A DNA stretch of 64,000 bases from Stieleria maiorica (GTDB lineage: Bacteria > Planctomycetota > Planctomycetia > Pirellulales > Pirellulaceae): the NCBI RefSeq assembly GCF_008035925.1, contig NZ_CP036264.1:7907641-7971640 (forward strand), in the 5' to 3' direction. A model generated the notes under the pieces. The model ran no database searches. It worked only from the letters and a program-made list of their open reading frames with translations, and was not told the DNA's origin. The position numbers and the translations under genes are program-made. This document shows positions 38,119-47,245 of this stretch, one piece after another (the first letter of the stretch is position 1; each line of letters opens with the position of its first letter).

Positions 38119-39432
38119 TCACTTGGCAAGTGTGCCATTTTCGACCATTAGTTCACCGAATTTGATCAGGAATTGCTGGGCTTTCTCGATGGCGGCGATT
38201 TTGTCGTTCTTCCCAGTGACATTGACGGAGTTGAAATAAAAGAACTCGGGCAGTGCCCCCCGTGGGCGGTCGTTGTAGTAGGAGCCCAAGGAGAGCAGTT
38301 CTTCAAGCCCGGTGTTGCTGGGCGTCAATGCACCTTTGCCCACCAGGTAACTCAATGAGGCGGGGCCACTGCCGGCGGTGCGAAGTTTACGTCCGTCAGC
38401 AAGAAAAGCCTGCAGGTATTGTTTGACCTGCGGCAATTCGCGATTGTATTCACGAACGAGCTGGGCCTTAGCTTCTGCCGCAGCCCGTACAGCCTTGGCC
38501 GCATCGATCTCAGCTTTGATGGATTTGGCATCGGCCAGAATTTTGGCTGCAGTCTCATCACCGACCATTTCTGCGGCCTTTCGTTCGGCTTCGGCAATCT
38601 TTGCGCGATTCTCTGCTTCTTGAGCAGCAAGTTTTTCTGCCGCTTCTTTCTTCGCCTGTTCGACTTGCCCGCTCACCAACTCACGACGCTTGGCATCTTG
38701 AGCTTGGGAGAGAATGCTGATGGCTTGTGCAAGCGTCTGGCTTTCATTTGGTTGAAGGCTTTGTGCCTGCTGCACGATGGCTTCAATATCGGAAGTGACG
38801 CGGTCTAGCGCCGCCAACGCATCTGAGACTTGCGATTCAATGGATGCCAGTGAGGATTGCAGAGCACCTGAGGGCACATATCCGCCGACTTTTTCATCAA
38901 TGGCCTTTGCGGGGGCAATCATAAGCCGATCCAATCGCGATGAAAGGCTTGAGCATATCGTTGGGCCGGGCAAGGTCACATCCAACGCGGCGTTGTACTC
39001 TGCGACAAGCTTGGGGCTGGCAGCAATTTTGCGCCCCACATCGCCTTTTTCGAGTTCAGAGATGCGTTTCGAAAGAGCTGACTGCTTTTGGCTAAGCAAG
39101 TCGATCTGTGCGGAGACCAATTCGCCCTGTTCGATCACTGCCATGGAGTTGACCTGCGAGATGGATTTTTCTTGTTCTTCATAAACCTTTGCGGTCCTGA
39201 GATCCTCCATTACGGTCTGCAAATTCGCCATCTGCTTTTGCAACTCCATGTTCTGGTTGGTTTGCTCGGCGAGTCTTGACTCAGCATTTTCAGCTTCTTG
39301 CAGAGACTTGAGATAGGCAAATCCGCCGAAACCAACAACAAGTACAAGCGCACCAATAGGAAGCAGGCGCCCGAGGTCGAGGCGTGATTCATCGGGGTTT
39401 CGAGCAGGGGCGGGGTCGGTCTGCTGATTCAT
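38119..39432 (-). CDS. Membrane-anchored coiled-coil protein of the transfer cassette
   Basis: A 437-residue protein with a short cytoplasmic N-terminus, one membrane segment (about 23-42), then coiled coil (about 45-115) and a long Ala/Glu/Lys-rich helical region (about 225-330) with a globular C-terminus. It starts 18 bases after the stop of the TraG-like ATPase, so it is the last gene of that minus-strand operon. It may be a structural partner of the ATPase at the envelope. No enzyme motif or known family seen. Confidence 0.72.
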   Translation of the reverse strand: MNQQTDPAPARNPDESRLDLGRLLPIGALVLVVGFGGFAYLKSLQEAENAESRLAEQTNQNMELQKQMANLQTVMEDLRTAKVYEEQEKSISQVNSMAVIEQGELVSAQIDLLSQKQSALSKRISELEKGDVGRKIAASPKLVAEYNAALDVTLPGPTICSSLSSRLDRLMIAPAKAIDEKVGGYVPSGALQSSLASIESQVSDALAALDRVTSDIEAIVQQAQSLQPNESQTLAQAISILSQAQDAKRRELVSGQVEQAKKEAAEKLAAQEAENRAKIAEAERKAAEMVGDETAAKILADAKSIKAEIDAAKAVRAAAEAKAQLVREYNRELPQVKQYLQAFLADGRKLRTAGSGPASLSYLVGKGALTPSNTGLEELLSLGSYYNDRPRGALPEFFYFNSVNVTGKNDKIAAIEKAQQFLIKFGELMVENGTLAK

Positions 39433-39450
39433 GGCGTCAGTGGTGTGAAT

Positions 39451-42400
39451 TCAGTTAGAGGAACGGGGAGGTTTTTTGGTTTGCTTCTTCTTACGTTTTG
39501 TGCTGGTGGGTTTTGCCGACTTGAATTGGTCTTCGGTGATTTCCTTGGCTCCGCTGGAGCTTGCCGGAGAATCGGGAGGAGAGTCTGGCAGTGGTTTGAC
39601 CGGATCAAATTGGTCGAGGGGACTTGAGAGTTCGACTTCTGTTCCAACCACGGTTTCATCGCTGGGCTCGGGCCAGGATTGCTCTTTTCGGTGGCTGTAT
39701 TCGTCTGCTGAAATATGGAATTTGGAACGCATGATAAAAGGGAAACCACCGTATTGAGCATAGCCAGCACCACGCCGTATCTGGACGATGCTTTGGTCCT
39801 CCGCATCGGTTGCCAATAGGACATCATTGGTGCGCAATCGCGGTGTGGTCGACTCACTTTGATTGAGGTTCAGAATGCCGCCACCAAATGGGCCGGCCAT
39901 TCCCACTTTTTGACCGTAAGAACGGGTATGCACGAGTGCTTCCCCGGAAACTTCGACTAGTTCACGCAAGTCTTCGATGTTGGAAGCCGCAAAAACTTGC
40001 TTGTAGCGAGTATTGGTGCGAACCGTTGGCATGAGATCGATGCCCGGCTTTTTTAGGTCATAGATTGATTGGTTGGCCAGGATAAGTCCCATCTTCATGC
40101 TGCGGGCGGTCTGCATGAGCAGTTCGAGATTGTTTGCGACAAGTCGCTGAAACTCGTCGATGAAGACAAAGGTCTGAACACGTTTTGCATCGGGGGTTTG
40201 TCTGGCAGAGCCGATCATGGAATAGAGTGCAATCCGAGCGATCTCGGCAGAGGAGGCGGTGCCAAGTGAGGATGGAAGCTGTAAGTAGATGACCTGCGGT
40301 CTGCGAAAAACGTCTGCAAAATCGATTTGATGATCGATCACGGATTTTGGATACTCGTCGTTGTCGATCACATTGAGTGCCTCTGTTGAGGCAAGCCGCT
40401 GTGAAATACTGACCAGGTGACTTGCATTCTTGCGGACTTCGGCAGCATAAGGTACGTCGATGCCGGTGGGCAGAATCTCGGCAAGCTGTTTGAAGGAGCG
40501 AATGTGTCGATGAGCCTGCAAGGTGCGATAGAGGTAGTCGGCATTCGCATCAGCGTAGAAGCCTCGGCCATAATCCGTCCCGTACTGCAAACCCAAGGCG
40601 GCAGTGATGACGTCAGTCTTTTGGTAAAGGGAAAGGCCGTCGAAGTACTCCTGAGTGAAGGGATTGAAGGCGTAGGAGCTTTTGCCAAGTTCATTGGTGA
40701 ACCAACGAAATGGTTTACCGGCTGATTCGGCGTCCATTCTTGTGCCGGAGAACAGCGCAGAGTCATCTCCCTTAAGATCGATGACAACGATGGAACAATC
40801 CTGTTGGCGAATCAGCTGATTGAGAATCAAGGATATCCCAAGCGAAGTTTTCCCAGACCCGGAGTCACCAAGGATGTGGGCATGTTCTTCAAATACGGAA
40901 CGGGGCACCATGATTGGCGAACCATCGGAAACGTTTGTGCCTAGCAGCAAACTCTTCTGTTCTGTCTCGTCCCCGGATTTAACAACGTCGTCGACCAGGC
41001 GGTTCCAATTCCCAAATGAGAGAATGGTGTCGGGGTGGGCTTCCAATTGTTCTCGCAAGTTGGCTGCCACACGAACGCTTGCAGCGTAGAGAAACGCAAT
41101 TGGAAAGCTAAACGCGAGCAACAACATGATGGCCTGCTCCAGGCCGAGGATGAGAAAGATTTGTGCAAAGACAAATCCCTCACGAGCCTGTGGCTTTCCA
41201 AAATTAGTGACATCATTCTCATAAGGATGCTCGATTTTGGAGAACAGCAGAAAAATTGGTCGATCTTGCGCAGCACTCTTTGCTACCTGTTCTTCCGGTG
41301 CTGGATCGTGCGGCTGTGTCGACATGGGGACGCGAAGAGGTGCGTCGATAAGACCAAGCATCTCGCGAACTTGCTGGCGGCGATTCTCTTGGGGTAATCG
41401 CTCAAGAAGTTTTAGCTGGAACGGTTCGAGGTCGTGGGCAAGTGTTGGAATTGCGTCCAAATCGCCGGACCACGAATCAAACTCTCTCTCTAAGGCTAAT
41501 TGCTTTTTAAACTCGGCTTGCCTACTAGCAAAGTCCGGTGGGCGGATGAACTCTCTGAGTCTTTTCTCCTGTGCTTGTCGCGCTTGCTCATCATCGGTCC
41601 GCTGTTTCACCGATGCACTGGTGCGCGCGTAGGCCAGTCTTTCGTGCATGGCATGGCGATAGCTCACCAAGGGAATCAATGCTGCCGCCCAGAGATAGAT
41701 GACACCAAGCAACATCTTTCTACGAGACGTGGCATGACCTACCGGTGAGCGAAGGATTCCTGGCGCAGCAACCTCGCGGCTGTTGTAACAATTCCAGTCG
41801 ACAAAGCTTCGCTTAAAGGCCCGCCAAGCAAGTGTGACCCGTAGCGGACGGCGACCGTAGAAAACTGCCGCCAGTAATTCCACGGCAACGGGAAGCAGAA
41901 CGATGACACCAAGAGTTGCCAGCGAGGCTGCAAAATGAAGCGATCCGCCCTCTGGATTTGCCGCGGTATCCAAGCCATCAACGATAAAGGGCGCAGCGAC
42001 TAAGACCAATACAATGAGCCCATAGAACTCCATGCCGCGAATGGTGTTCAGGCTAAACAGTCGGCTTGGCCATTTTGAACGTACAAAGCGGGCGCGATCC
42101 CTAGGAAAAGGCGTCGTTGTTCCTAAGTAAAGCGTCAGTTTGGTAAAACGATCGGCGACAATAGCCGTAAACGCCGATGCCAGCAGAAGGAGTGCAAACA
42201 GCGATCTCAAGTAGAGGATGTAGAGCAGTAGCGCCGGCAGAGCTACGAAGTAGAGCGGATAGTGCCACCACTTTGATGGCCAACCAATCAGAGTGGCGGT
42301 CACTGTGAATGCAGCAAGGCATGCCAGCACTCCGTAAAGATCGTATGCCCAGGGAATTGGTAGAAAGTGTTCGGGGATGCTTCGAAGTAGGCAAATAAAA

Positions 42401-42594
42401 ACAGCGACAATCAGCGTTCTGCGAATGGTCTTTTTGGCCGCAGCACGTGATTCCGAGTATGCAGGAAACTCGGTTTGAATTCCCGATGTGTCAGGCAAAC
42501 GCTCGACCTGCACTGGGTTTTCAAAGGATTGTCGCAAACTCTGCGGGAGCCCAGGGACTCGATCTATGAGTCTCTTGAATTGATCATAGAGCAT
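39451..42594 (-). CDS. TraG/VirD4-like membrane ATPase
   Basis: A 1047-residue protein with several membrane segments in the first 480 residues (for example about 30-130, 190-260, 290-315, 470-500), then a hexameric-ATPase-like domain: Walker A GDSGSGKTSL near 573, VVIDLKGDDS just after, and Walker B VFIDEFQRL near 810. The C-terminal tail is Pro/Ser/Lys-rich. This layout is that of type IV coupling proteins that pump DNA, but no relaxase or VirB-type channel gene is in the window. ATG 42594 directly abuts the upstream stop (TAAATG), so translation is coupled. Confidence 0.85.
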   Translation of the reverse strand: MLYDQFKRLIDRVPGLPQSLRQSFENPVQVERLPDTSGIQTEFPAYSESRAAAKKTIRRTLIVAVFICLLRSIPEHFLPIPWAYDLYGVLACLAAFTVTATLIGWPSKWWHYPLYFVALPALLLYILYLRSLFALLLLASAFTAIVADRFTKLTLYLGTTTPFPRDRARFVRSKWPSRLFSLNTIRGMEFYGLIVLVLVAAPFIVDGLDTAANPEGGSLHFAASLATLGVIVLLPVAVELLAAVFYGRRPLRVTLAWRAFKRSFVDWNCYNSREVAAPGILRSPVGHATSRRKMLLGVIYLWAAALIPLVSYRHAMHERLAYARTSASVKQRTDDEQARQAQEKRLREFIRPPDFASRQAEFKKQLALEREFDSWSGDLDAIPTLAHDLEPFQLKLLERLPQENRRQQVREMLGLIDAPLRVPMSTQPHDPAPEEQVAKSAAQDRPIFLLFSKIEHPYENDVTNFGKPQAREGFVFAQIFLILGLEQAIMLLLAFSFPIAFLYAASVRVAANLREQLEAHPDTILSFGNWNRLVDDVVKSGDETEQKSLLLGTNVSDGSPIMVPRSVFEEHAHILGDSGSGKTSLGISLILNQLIRQQDCSIVVIDLKGDDSALFSGTRMDAESAGKPFRWFTNELGKSSYAFNPFTQEYFDGLSLYQKTDVITAALGLQYGTDYGRGFYADANADYLYRTLQAHRHIRSFKQLAEILPTGIDVPYAAEVRKNASHLVSISQRLASTEALNVIDNDEYPKSVIDHQIDFADVFRRPQVIYLQLPSSLGTASSAEIARIALYSMIGSARQTPDAKRVQTFVFIDEFQRLVANNLELLMQTARSMKMGLILANQSIYDLKKPGIDLMPTVRTNTRYKQVFAASNIEDLRELVEVSGEALVHTRSYGQKVGMAGPFGGGILNLNQSESTTPRLRTNDVLLATDAEDQSIVQIRRGAGYAQYGGFPFIMRSKFHISADEYSHRKEQSWPEPSDETVVGTEVELSSPLDQFDPVKPLPDSPPDSPASSSGAKEITEDQFKSAKPTSTKRKKKQTKKPPRSSN

Positions 42595-43311
42595 TTAGAA
42601 TTCTGCCCCCGGAAGTTGGCCTTTCTGTGCGGAGGCTGTCAACAAAGGGCGAAGTCCTTTGACCACTTCTACTCGAAAAAAGACCTTCCATTCTTGGCGG
42701 GAGATGCAATCTTCGATTTGCGTCTTCTTATCATCAAACGCGGTGAGAATTGTCAGCATAAAACTCTTCTGGTGTATCAGCGAAGCAATTCCCGGATTTG
42801 CAACTACCCGCTCCAAGTATTCGCGTGAACGACGAAGGAGGTGTGCGGGGGAGCTGCCGTGATCAACTCGCATCGCCGCTAGACGAGATTGGCCACCTTG
42901 ATAGTCGATGTAGAACATCCCTGGGCGGAGCTTCTTTCCTCGGATACCACCGATGTATTGCTTTAGCTCGCTGACAAGCAAGCGTTCTCTGGGCACAGCT
43001 CCGTTGCAGCAGAACTGCAAAGCCGCATAGTTATCGATCAAGGCTTGCGGTCCATGGGCAGAGGCTTTTGAAGCTGATAGGCCGTGGAGTTTGGCAGCTA
43101 CCTCGCCAAGACCGAAGTAGACGCGATCGGCATCGAGAGCGTATTTCTGCAACACGTTCATCTGGATCAAACGCGATGTGACCTTGCTAACGGCACTGAT
43201 GTCCGAGTCCGCAAAGAAGAGTTTTTGCAGAACATCCCGCGTGGTCATGCGGTAGCGTTTGATGTGGTCGAGGATTTCATAATCTCGATCGCTTAGCCGA
43301 GTCTTGCTCAC
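42595..43311 (-). CDS. Replication-relaxation-like winged-helix protein
   Basis: A 238-residue protein. The N-terminal winged helix (LSDRDYEILDHIKRYRMTT, about 5-75) matches the replication-relaxation family carried by plasmids and ICEs, followed by an alpha/beta C-terminal domain. GTG 43311 is chosen because GGTGAGAAA precedes it and the upstream gene stops 5 bases before; extending upstream would run through the neighbouring gene. Second gene of the cassette, immediately before the TraG-like ATPase. Probably binds DNA at the origin of transfer or replication. Confidence 0.72.
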   Translation of the reverse strand: MSKTRLSDRDYEILDHIKRYRMTTRDVLQKLFFADSDISAVSKVTSRLIQMNVLQKYALDADRVYFGLGEVAAKLHGLSASKASAHGPQALIDNYAALQFCCNGAVPRERLLVSELKQYIGGIRGKKLRPGMFYIDYQGGQSRLAAMRVDHGSSPAHLLRRSREYLERVVANPGIASLIHQKSFMLTILTAFDDKKTQIEDCISRQEWKVFFRVEVVKGLRPLLTASAQKGQLPGAEF

Positions 43312-43315
43312 TTTC

Positions 43316-43954
43316 TCACCAAATTTCGTAGGGCAGGGCGTTTGCACTGCACTCCTGGTGAAAAGCCAGCAGACGTGCCTTGTCATACGCTCCACCGAAT
43401 TCCAGGACAAGCTGAGGAGTGGCACCCGGCAGCGATGCGATGACGGCATCAGGTAGTTTCTGCCTGCGGCGATGGGGAGCGAGGATATCTTCGCCAACCC
43501 AATATTGTATCAGATCGGCGCGAGATTTCCTTAGCTGCAAGTACATTTCGGCAACCCCGATGTCGTGCGTTGCTTGGTAGTGGTGCTTGAGTCTTCCTGT
43601 GGCAGCACCACCGAATTGTTTTGCAGCCGCCTTGGTCGCGATGTAGGCCGAGACAGGACGCGGCGTGGCGTGCCAACGACTTTGCATTTTCCACGCCGCA
43701 GAGCCCAGATTGGGTTGGTCCTGACCAGGTGCCCAGGTAACGATGGGCGATGAAAGTTCGTGCAGCTCGACTACAGTAAGGCGAATCCTTCTGAGCAACA
43801 GTTCGTCTTCAAGTTGCTTGAGGCGTTTGCGTGCCTGGTCGTGTGAGTGTTTGCTAGAGGCCCACCAAGTTCGTGCGATCTGATTGAGTGTAAACAGCCG
43901 CACTCGGGCAGCAAGCGTTGAGACGATTTCACTATCACGGTCAGTAAGCCTCAT
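43316..43954 (-). CDS. Winged-helix protein, replication-relaxation-like
   Basis: A 212-residue protein. The N-terminus (LTDRDSEIVSTLAARVRLFT) is similar in pattern to that of the next gene, followed by a helix-rich DNA-binding part and a C-terminal alpha/beta domain with VLEFGGAYDKARL that recalls the family's nuclease-like fold. Both proteins probably derive from one ancestral family. First gene of the four-gene minus-strand cassette; its 3-prime end lies 5 bases from the next start. No strong ribosome site before ATG 43954. Confidence 0.66.
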   Translation of the reverse strand: MRLTDRDSEIVSTLAARVRLFTLNQIARTWWASSKHSHDQARKRLKQLEDELLLRRIRLTVVELHELSSPIVTWAPGQDQPNLGSAAWKMQSRWHATPRPVSAYIATKAAAKQFGGAATGRLKHHYQATHDIGVAEMYLQLRKSRADLIQYWVGEDILAPHRRRQKLPDAVIASLPGATPQLVLEFGGAYDKARLLAFHQECSANALPYEIW

Positions 43955-44166
43955 GCAATCGTTGCGCCTTGGTCAGTGAAGAAGCCGGGGGAGTGAACGC
44001 ATCACAGTATTCAACGCACAACGTGTTAGAACATACCCATAGGTGACACCTTGAATGACATGTAGTCGATTGACCCAACAATTCGTTGGGCATCCGCGTC
44101 TGCACGAGGCATGTTGACAGGCACGTGCCACGTTAAACCGCGGTGCCATCCATGGACTAGGGCGTC
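43955..44166. other. Upstream region of the transfer cassette
   Basis: No gene seen. This stretch holds the presumed promoter of the minus-strand cassette, but no convincing hexamer pair stands out. The hairpin array begins immediately beyond it. Confidence 0.4.
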
Positions 44167-44373
44167 GCGCCAGCGGCGCCCCACGCGGGCGTTCAGCCCG
44201 CGTAAAAAGGCCGGAGCGTACAGCGCAGGCCGTTAACAGTTTGCACCCGACCCCAGTCGGGTCAAACTGGGGCGAGCGGCCAAGCGAGCCCAAGCGACCG
44301 TACAGGTCGCAAGCGTGCACCGGCCCAAGCCGGTCACGCGCAAAGCCGTTCAGGCTAAGCCGCGTACAGCGGC
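44167..44373. repeat. Dense array of about eight hairpins with shared pentaloops
   Basis: Consecutive stem-loops occupy this stretch: 44167-44179, 44183-44203 (ACGCGGGC/GCCCGCGT), 44209-44231, 44237-44269 (14-bp stem with one bulge), 44294-44310 (GCGACC/GGTCGC), 44314-44340, 44344-44356 and 44359-44373. Five of them carry the loop GTTCA or GTACA closed by a C-G pair. No frame is coding. It looks like a structured intergenic repeat rather than a terminator cluster, since only one stem is followed by a homopolymer run, and that run is A. Confidence 0.7.
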
Positions 44374-44502
44374 GCGCGATTTAGCAACCATCCTAATCGG
44401 AAATTCTTGGTCTGAAGTCAGCACCGAGAGTTTCGGCGTGGTGTTGTTAGACTGCCAAAAGGGTGCGGAGCAATCGCTCCGCACGTTTCTGAGTGATAGT
44501 CT

Positions 44503-44886
44503 TTATGAAAGCAGTCGCAGCCACACAATGCGGCGGTCTCGTTTCCTGATCCAGCGGCGAGCAAGTCGCAGTCCCCGCAATGCGTCGCCAAGATCATCAG
44601 TGCTCAGTAGCTGGTAGACTGTTGCTCCCCATTCACCAAGGCCCATACGGCGTTGATCCACTCTCCAAGCGTTTTGTGGATGGTCGTTGGAATCGTACCA
44701 GATTCGCGTGATGACCATACCAACGCTAAAGATGCGAACCGGGTGACGCACCTCGTTTCCCAGCTGTCCTGGCTCATCTTGCTGGACCTCCACGTTGCTT
44801 TGCGCCCCAACAAAGGTTTCTGTTTCATAGGGGTGCGCGCCCGAGGGTAGCACGCTGAGGTTGTCTCGAATGTGTTTTAGGTTCAT
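44503..44886 (-). CDS. Hypothetical small protein
   Basis: A 127-residue, Arg-rich C-terminal protein (ARRWIRKRDRRIVW). The middle reads VGMVITRIWYDSNDHPQNAWR and GEWGATVYQLLS. AAGGATTCGAG precedes ATG 44886, a good ribosome site. It forms a pair with the next minus-strand gene upstream (45220), 37 bases away. No named family recognised; position among DUF932, MT-A70 and relaxation genes suggests an accessory protein of the integrative element. Confidence 0.6.
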   Translation of the reverse strand: MNLKHIRDNLSVLPSGAHPYETETFVGAQSNVEVQQDEPGQLGNEVRHPVRIFSVGMVITRIWYDSNDHPQNAWRVDQRRMGLGEWGATVYQLLSTDDLGDALRGLRLARRWIRKRDRRIVWLRLLS

Positions 44887-44923
44887 GTCTCGAATCCTTT
44901 CGTTTGATTGGCTAATTTTGGGG

Positions 44924-45220
44924 TTAATACTCAGAGGGATACAGAACGGTCGTTGCACTGCGGTCGGCTTCGGTGATGATCCAAATCTTATCTCCGCTTT
45001 TGCTTCGATAGACGGAGAGCAAACGGGCTCCCGTCTTGAGCGCCTGTTGATTGGCTAATTTGTCTTCTTGGCAACAGATTCCCCAGTCTCCGCAGGCGTG
45101 ACGTGCGACCATTGCAAACATCTCTTGGCGGTCGAGCGATTCATTGATACCTCGTGTCGAATAGAGGTTACCGAGTGGAAACAGGCTGTAAGGCATAGTT
45201 GGTTTTCGTTTTATTTTCAT
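44924..45220 (-). CDS. Small plasmid-type protein, often labelled restriction-related
   Basis: A 98-residue protein. The signatures FPLGNLYSTRGINE, HACGDWGICCQED and GDKIWIITEADRSATT match a family common on plasmids and ICEs that databases often mislabel as a type I restriction subunit. GGAGAGA precedes ATG 45220. It has no methylase or helicase motif, so no restriction function should be read into it. It precedes the 127-residue gene on the same strand. Confidence 0.78.
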   Translation of the reverse strand: MKIKRKPTMPYSLFPLGNLYSTRGINESLDRQEMFAMVARHACGDWGICCQEDKLANQQALKTGARLLSVYRSKSGDKIWIITEADRSATTVLYPSEY

Positions 45221-45842
45221 CGTTGTCTCTCCTGCTAACGGGCGCGGTACTGCCCGCGTTTAATCAGTGGCCCCTGCGGCATGTTTTTGTGCCGAGTAGG
45301 CCTTTCACTCACCGATGAAGGCGTACTCGGAGCGAAAACAAGACAAATCCAGGCAACGCGAGAGGTGCCGGGCGAAAGCCCGGTGCTGCGAGCGACCTTG
45401 TTGGCAGGAATTTGGATCGAGGAAGGAAATGCAAGCCAATGGACGATGGTACGGCGAGAACCACCAATGGGAGAAATCACTGCCGCAGGCTGGAGCGATC
45501 GCCGGAAGTCGGAGCGAAAACAGCAAGCAGCATGACAGTCGTAGGCTGGCATGATGCTTGCTCGCTTCGGCGCCCCGAGTGATTTCTGCAGCTTGTGACA
45601 AAATGTCAAACATTTTTGCAGTAAAGCTGAACTGAGCGTTTGAAACGGATGCTTTGAATCGAGGCAAGGTGTCAGTACAAGGTGTCACTTTGCTGCGAAC
45701 TTCTGCGCAAAGCATAGCGTTGCTAAATCGCATTTACACTTGCAAGGGCTAGTGCCGTTTCGAGTGTGACTTTCATCGAGAAACGGCTTTCCTCCACTAC
45801 TCTTGTCGCTTCGTTATTAACTTCGAAGCGTTCCGTAAGTAG
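45221..45842. other. Divergent intergenic region, about 620 bases, with GNRA hairpin
   Basis: No supported gene. The region lies between the minus-strand group and the plus-strand MT-A70 group and should hold both promoters. Hairpins: CGGGC/GCCCG (45239-45256), and GCCGGGC-GAAA-GCCCGGT (45367-45384), a 7-bp stem with a stable GAAA tetraloop. Open frames in several directions are Arg/Ser/Cys-rich and appear non-coding. A replication or transfer origin could lie here but nothing proves it. Confidence 0.45.
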
Positions 45843-47006
45843 ATGGAGAACATGATTGTGAGTTGGTTCAACAAGCCGGAGGATTCTGCACCGGCTCCCG
45901 TTGAGGAATCTTCTGTACCGACCGATGAAACGGTGGTGGAGGTAACTTCTGGGGAGCAGCAGGAAGGGACTGAGGATTGTGAGGAAGCAGAAGTCAGCAG
46001 ATCGTTGGCACTGCTTTCGCAAGCCCACCAGGCAATCTCCGAGGCTCGCTCGCTTAATGAGCTAAAAGACATTCGTGATAAAGCCGAGGCGGCGCGCAAG
46101 TACGCGCAGGCGGCAGGAATGGGACTGGAGATTCAGAACTATGCAGCGGAGGTCAAACTTCGCGCAGAGCGACGAGCTGGGAAGCTGTTGGGAAAACTGA
46201 AGTTACACGGTGGTGACCGTAGCGATGAGTCCGCTTCGCACCGTGTCACGTTAAGTGACATCGGTGTAACAAAAGATCAATCCTCGCGGTGGCAACTGAC
46301 AGCCATCGTTCCGGAAAAAGAGTTTGAACGATACGTCGATACGACGCGTGCTGATTGTGGCGAGGTGACAACGGCGGGGCTCGTGCGAATTGCACGCAAG
46401 ATTAGGTCAAAAAAGAAGAATCGCAGCGTAAACGGTGTTGAGGCTGATATCACCAATTGTGTGGTGATCAACAATGTCGAGCAGTTGACTGGTGACAACA
46501 AATTCTCCTGCATCTATGTCGACCCACCGTGGTCAGGTGATGGGGAAGGCAACGACGGTCTGGTGCGTTCGCTTGGTGAACTGCCGATTCCAACAGTGGC
46601 AGAAGACAACGCCCACCTCCATATCTGGGCAACTAATGCGACTTTCAGCGAAGCCAAGCAAGTCTTGGAGAGTTGGGGTTTTTCATATCAGGCGTGCTTG
46701 ATTTGTCTAAATCCCGATGGGCAGTCAACGGACTACTGGATTGAAGCCCACGAGTTCCTGCTGTTAGGAATCCGCGGCGAACTTCCGTTTGCCGAAACCA
46801 CGCTCAACAGTTGGATGCGTGCGGTGCGCGAATCCGATGGTCGGGCTCCAGAGCGGGTACGCAAGATCATTGAGCGGGTCAGTCCAGGGCCATATCTGGA
46901 ACTTTTTGGGCGAAACAAAGTCAGCGGCTGGACTATCTACAGCACGGATATCGAGAGCGACAACATTGAAGTAGAGGAAAAGAGCAATGAAGAAACCGAT
47001 GCATGA
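45843..47006 (+). CDS. MT-A70 family adenine methyltransferase-like protein
   Basis: A 387-residue protein. The acidic N-terminus (about 10-50) and a helical region with RAERRAGKLLG (about 115-125) precede the MT-A70 domain, with catalytic DPPW near 227, then HLHIWATNA, HEFLLLGIRG and a C-terminal SPGPYLELFGR. Members methylate N6 of adenine in DNA or RNA. Oddity: after DPPW the usual region ending in NHY is replaced by a short GEGNDG-containing segment, so substrate or activity may differ. It is a paralogue of the interrupted gene at 47762-51098. First gene of a plus-strand group; the end overlaps the next gene by 20 bases. Confidence 0.85.
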   Translation: MENMIVSWFNKPEDSAPAPVEESSVPTDETVVEVTSGEQQEGTEDCEEAEVSRSLALLSQAHQAISEARSLNELKDIRDKAEAARKYAQAAGMGLEIQNYAAEVKLRAERRAGKLLGKLKLHGGDRSDESASHRVTLSDIGVTKDQSSRWQLTAIVPEKEFERYVDTTRADCGEVTTAGLVRIARKIRSKKKNRSVNGVEADITNCVVINNVEQLTGDNKFSCIYVDPPWSGDGEGNDGLVRSLGELPIPTVAEDNAHLHIWATNATFSEAKQVLESWGFSYQACLICLNPDGQSTDYWIEAHEFLLLGIRGELPFAETTLNSWMRAVRESDGRAPERVRKIIERVSPGPYLELFGRNKVSGWTIYSTDIESDNIEVEEKSNEETDA

Positions 47007-47214
47007 GATCCGGTTTGGGTTGGTCAAAGCCGTGATCTGGAGAAACCAGACAAAGTCGGGTCAGCGACACAACGTCACTGTCTGCCGTTTATTCAAGAAC
47101 GGTGATGTATGGAAAGAATCAGCGCAGTTTGGTCGTGACGACCTTCCGCTCTTGGCAAAGGTCGTCGACTTGGCTCACACGTGGATTTTCGTCCACGGTG
47201 ATGATGCTGAGTAA
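46987..47214 (+). CDS. Small conserved mobile-element protein (paralogue of 35999-36244)
   Basis: A 75-residue protein with the same three blocks as the 81-residue protein on the other strand at 35999: HEIRFGLVKAVIWRNQT, RHNVTVCRLFKNG and FGRDDLPLLAKVVDLAH. It overlaps the MT-A70 gene by 20 bases and is followed closely by a helix-turn-helix gene, so it is part of one transcription unit. Function unknown; a widespread accessory protein of integrative elements. Confidence 0.78.
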   Translation: MKKPMHEIRFGLVKAVIWRNQTKSGQRHNVTVCRLFKNGDVWKESAQFGRDDLPLLAKVVDLAHTWIFVHGDDAE

Positions 47215-47245
47215 ACAAGTGTTCCAGCAGGAAGAGGAAATAAGT

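Noticed and set aside
39451-42594. Complete conjugation system
   Set aside because: Only a TraG/VirD4-like ATPase is visible; relaxase and VirB-type genes are absent, so transfer ability cannot be claimed.
44167-44373. CRISPR array
   Set aside because: The hairpins differ in sequence and there are no equal repeats and spacers; no cas genes nearby.
44924-45220. Restriction enzyme subunit
   Set aside because: Such small proteins are often labelled this way, but no restriction or methylase motif is present.
45235-45733. Overlapping frames on both strands in the divergent region
   Set aside because: Low-complexity Arg/Ser/Cys reading through hairpins; no ribosome sites or conserved pattern.
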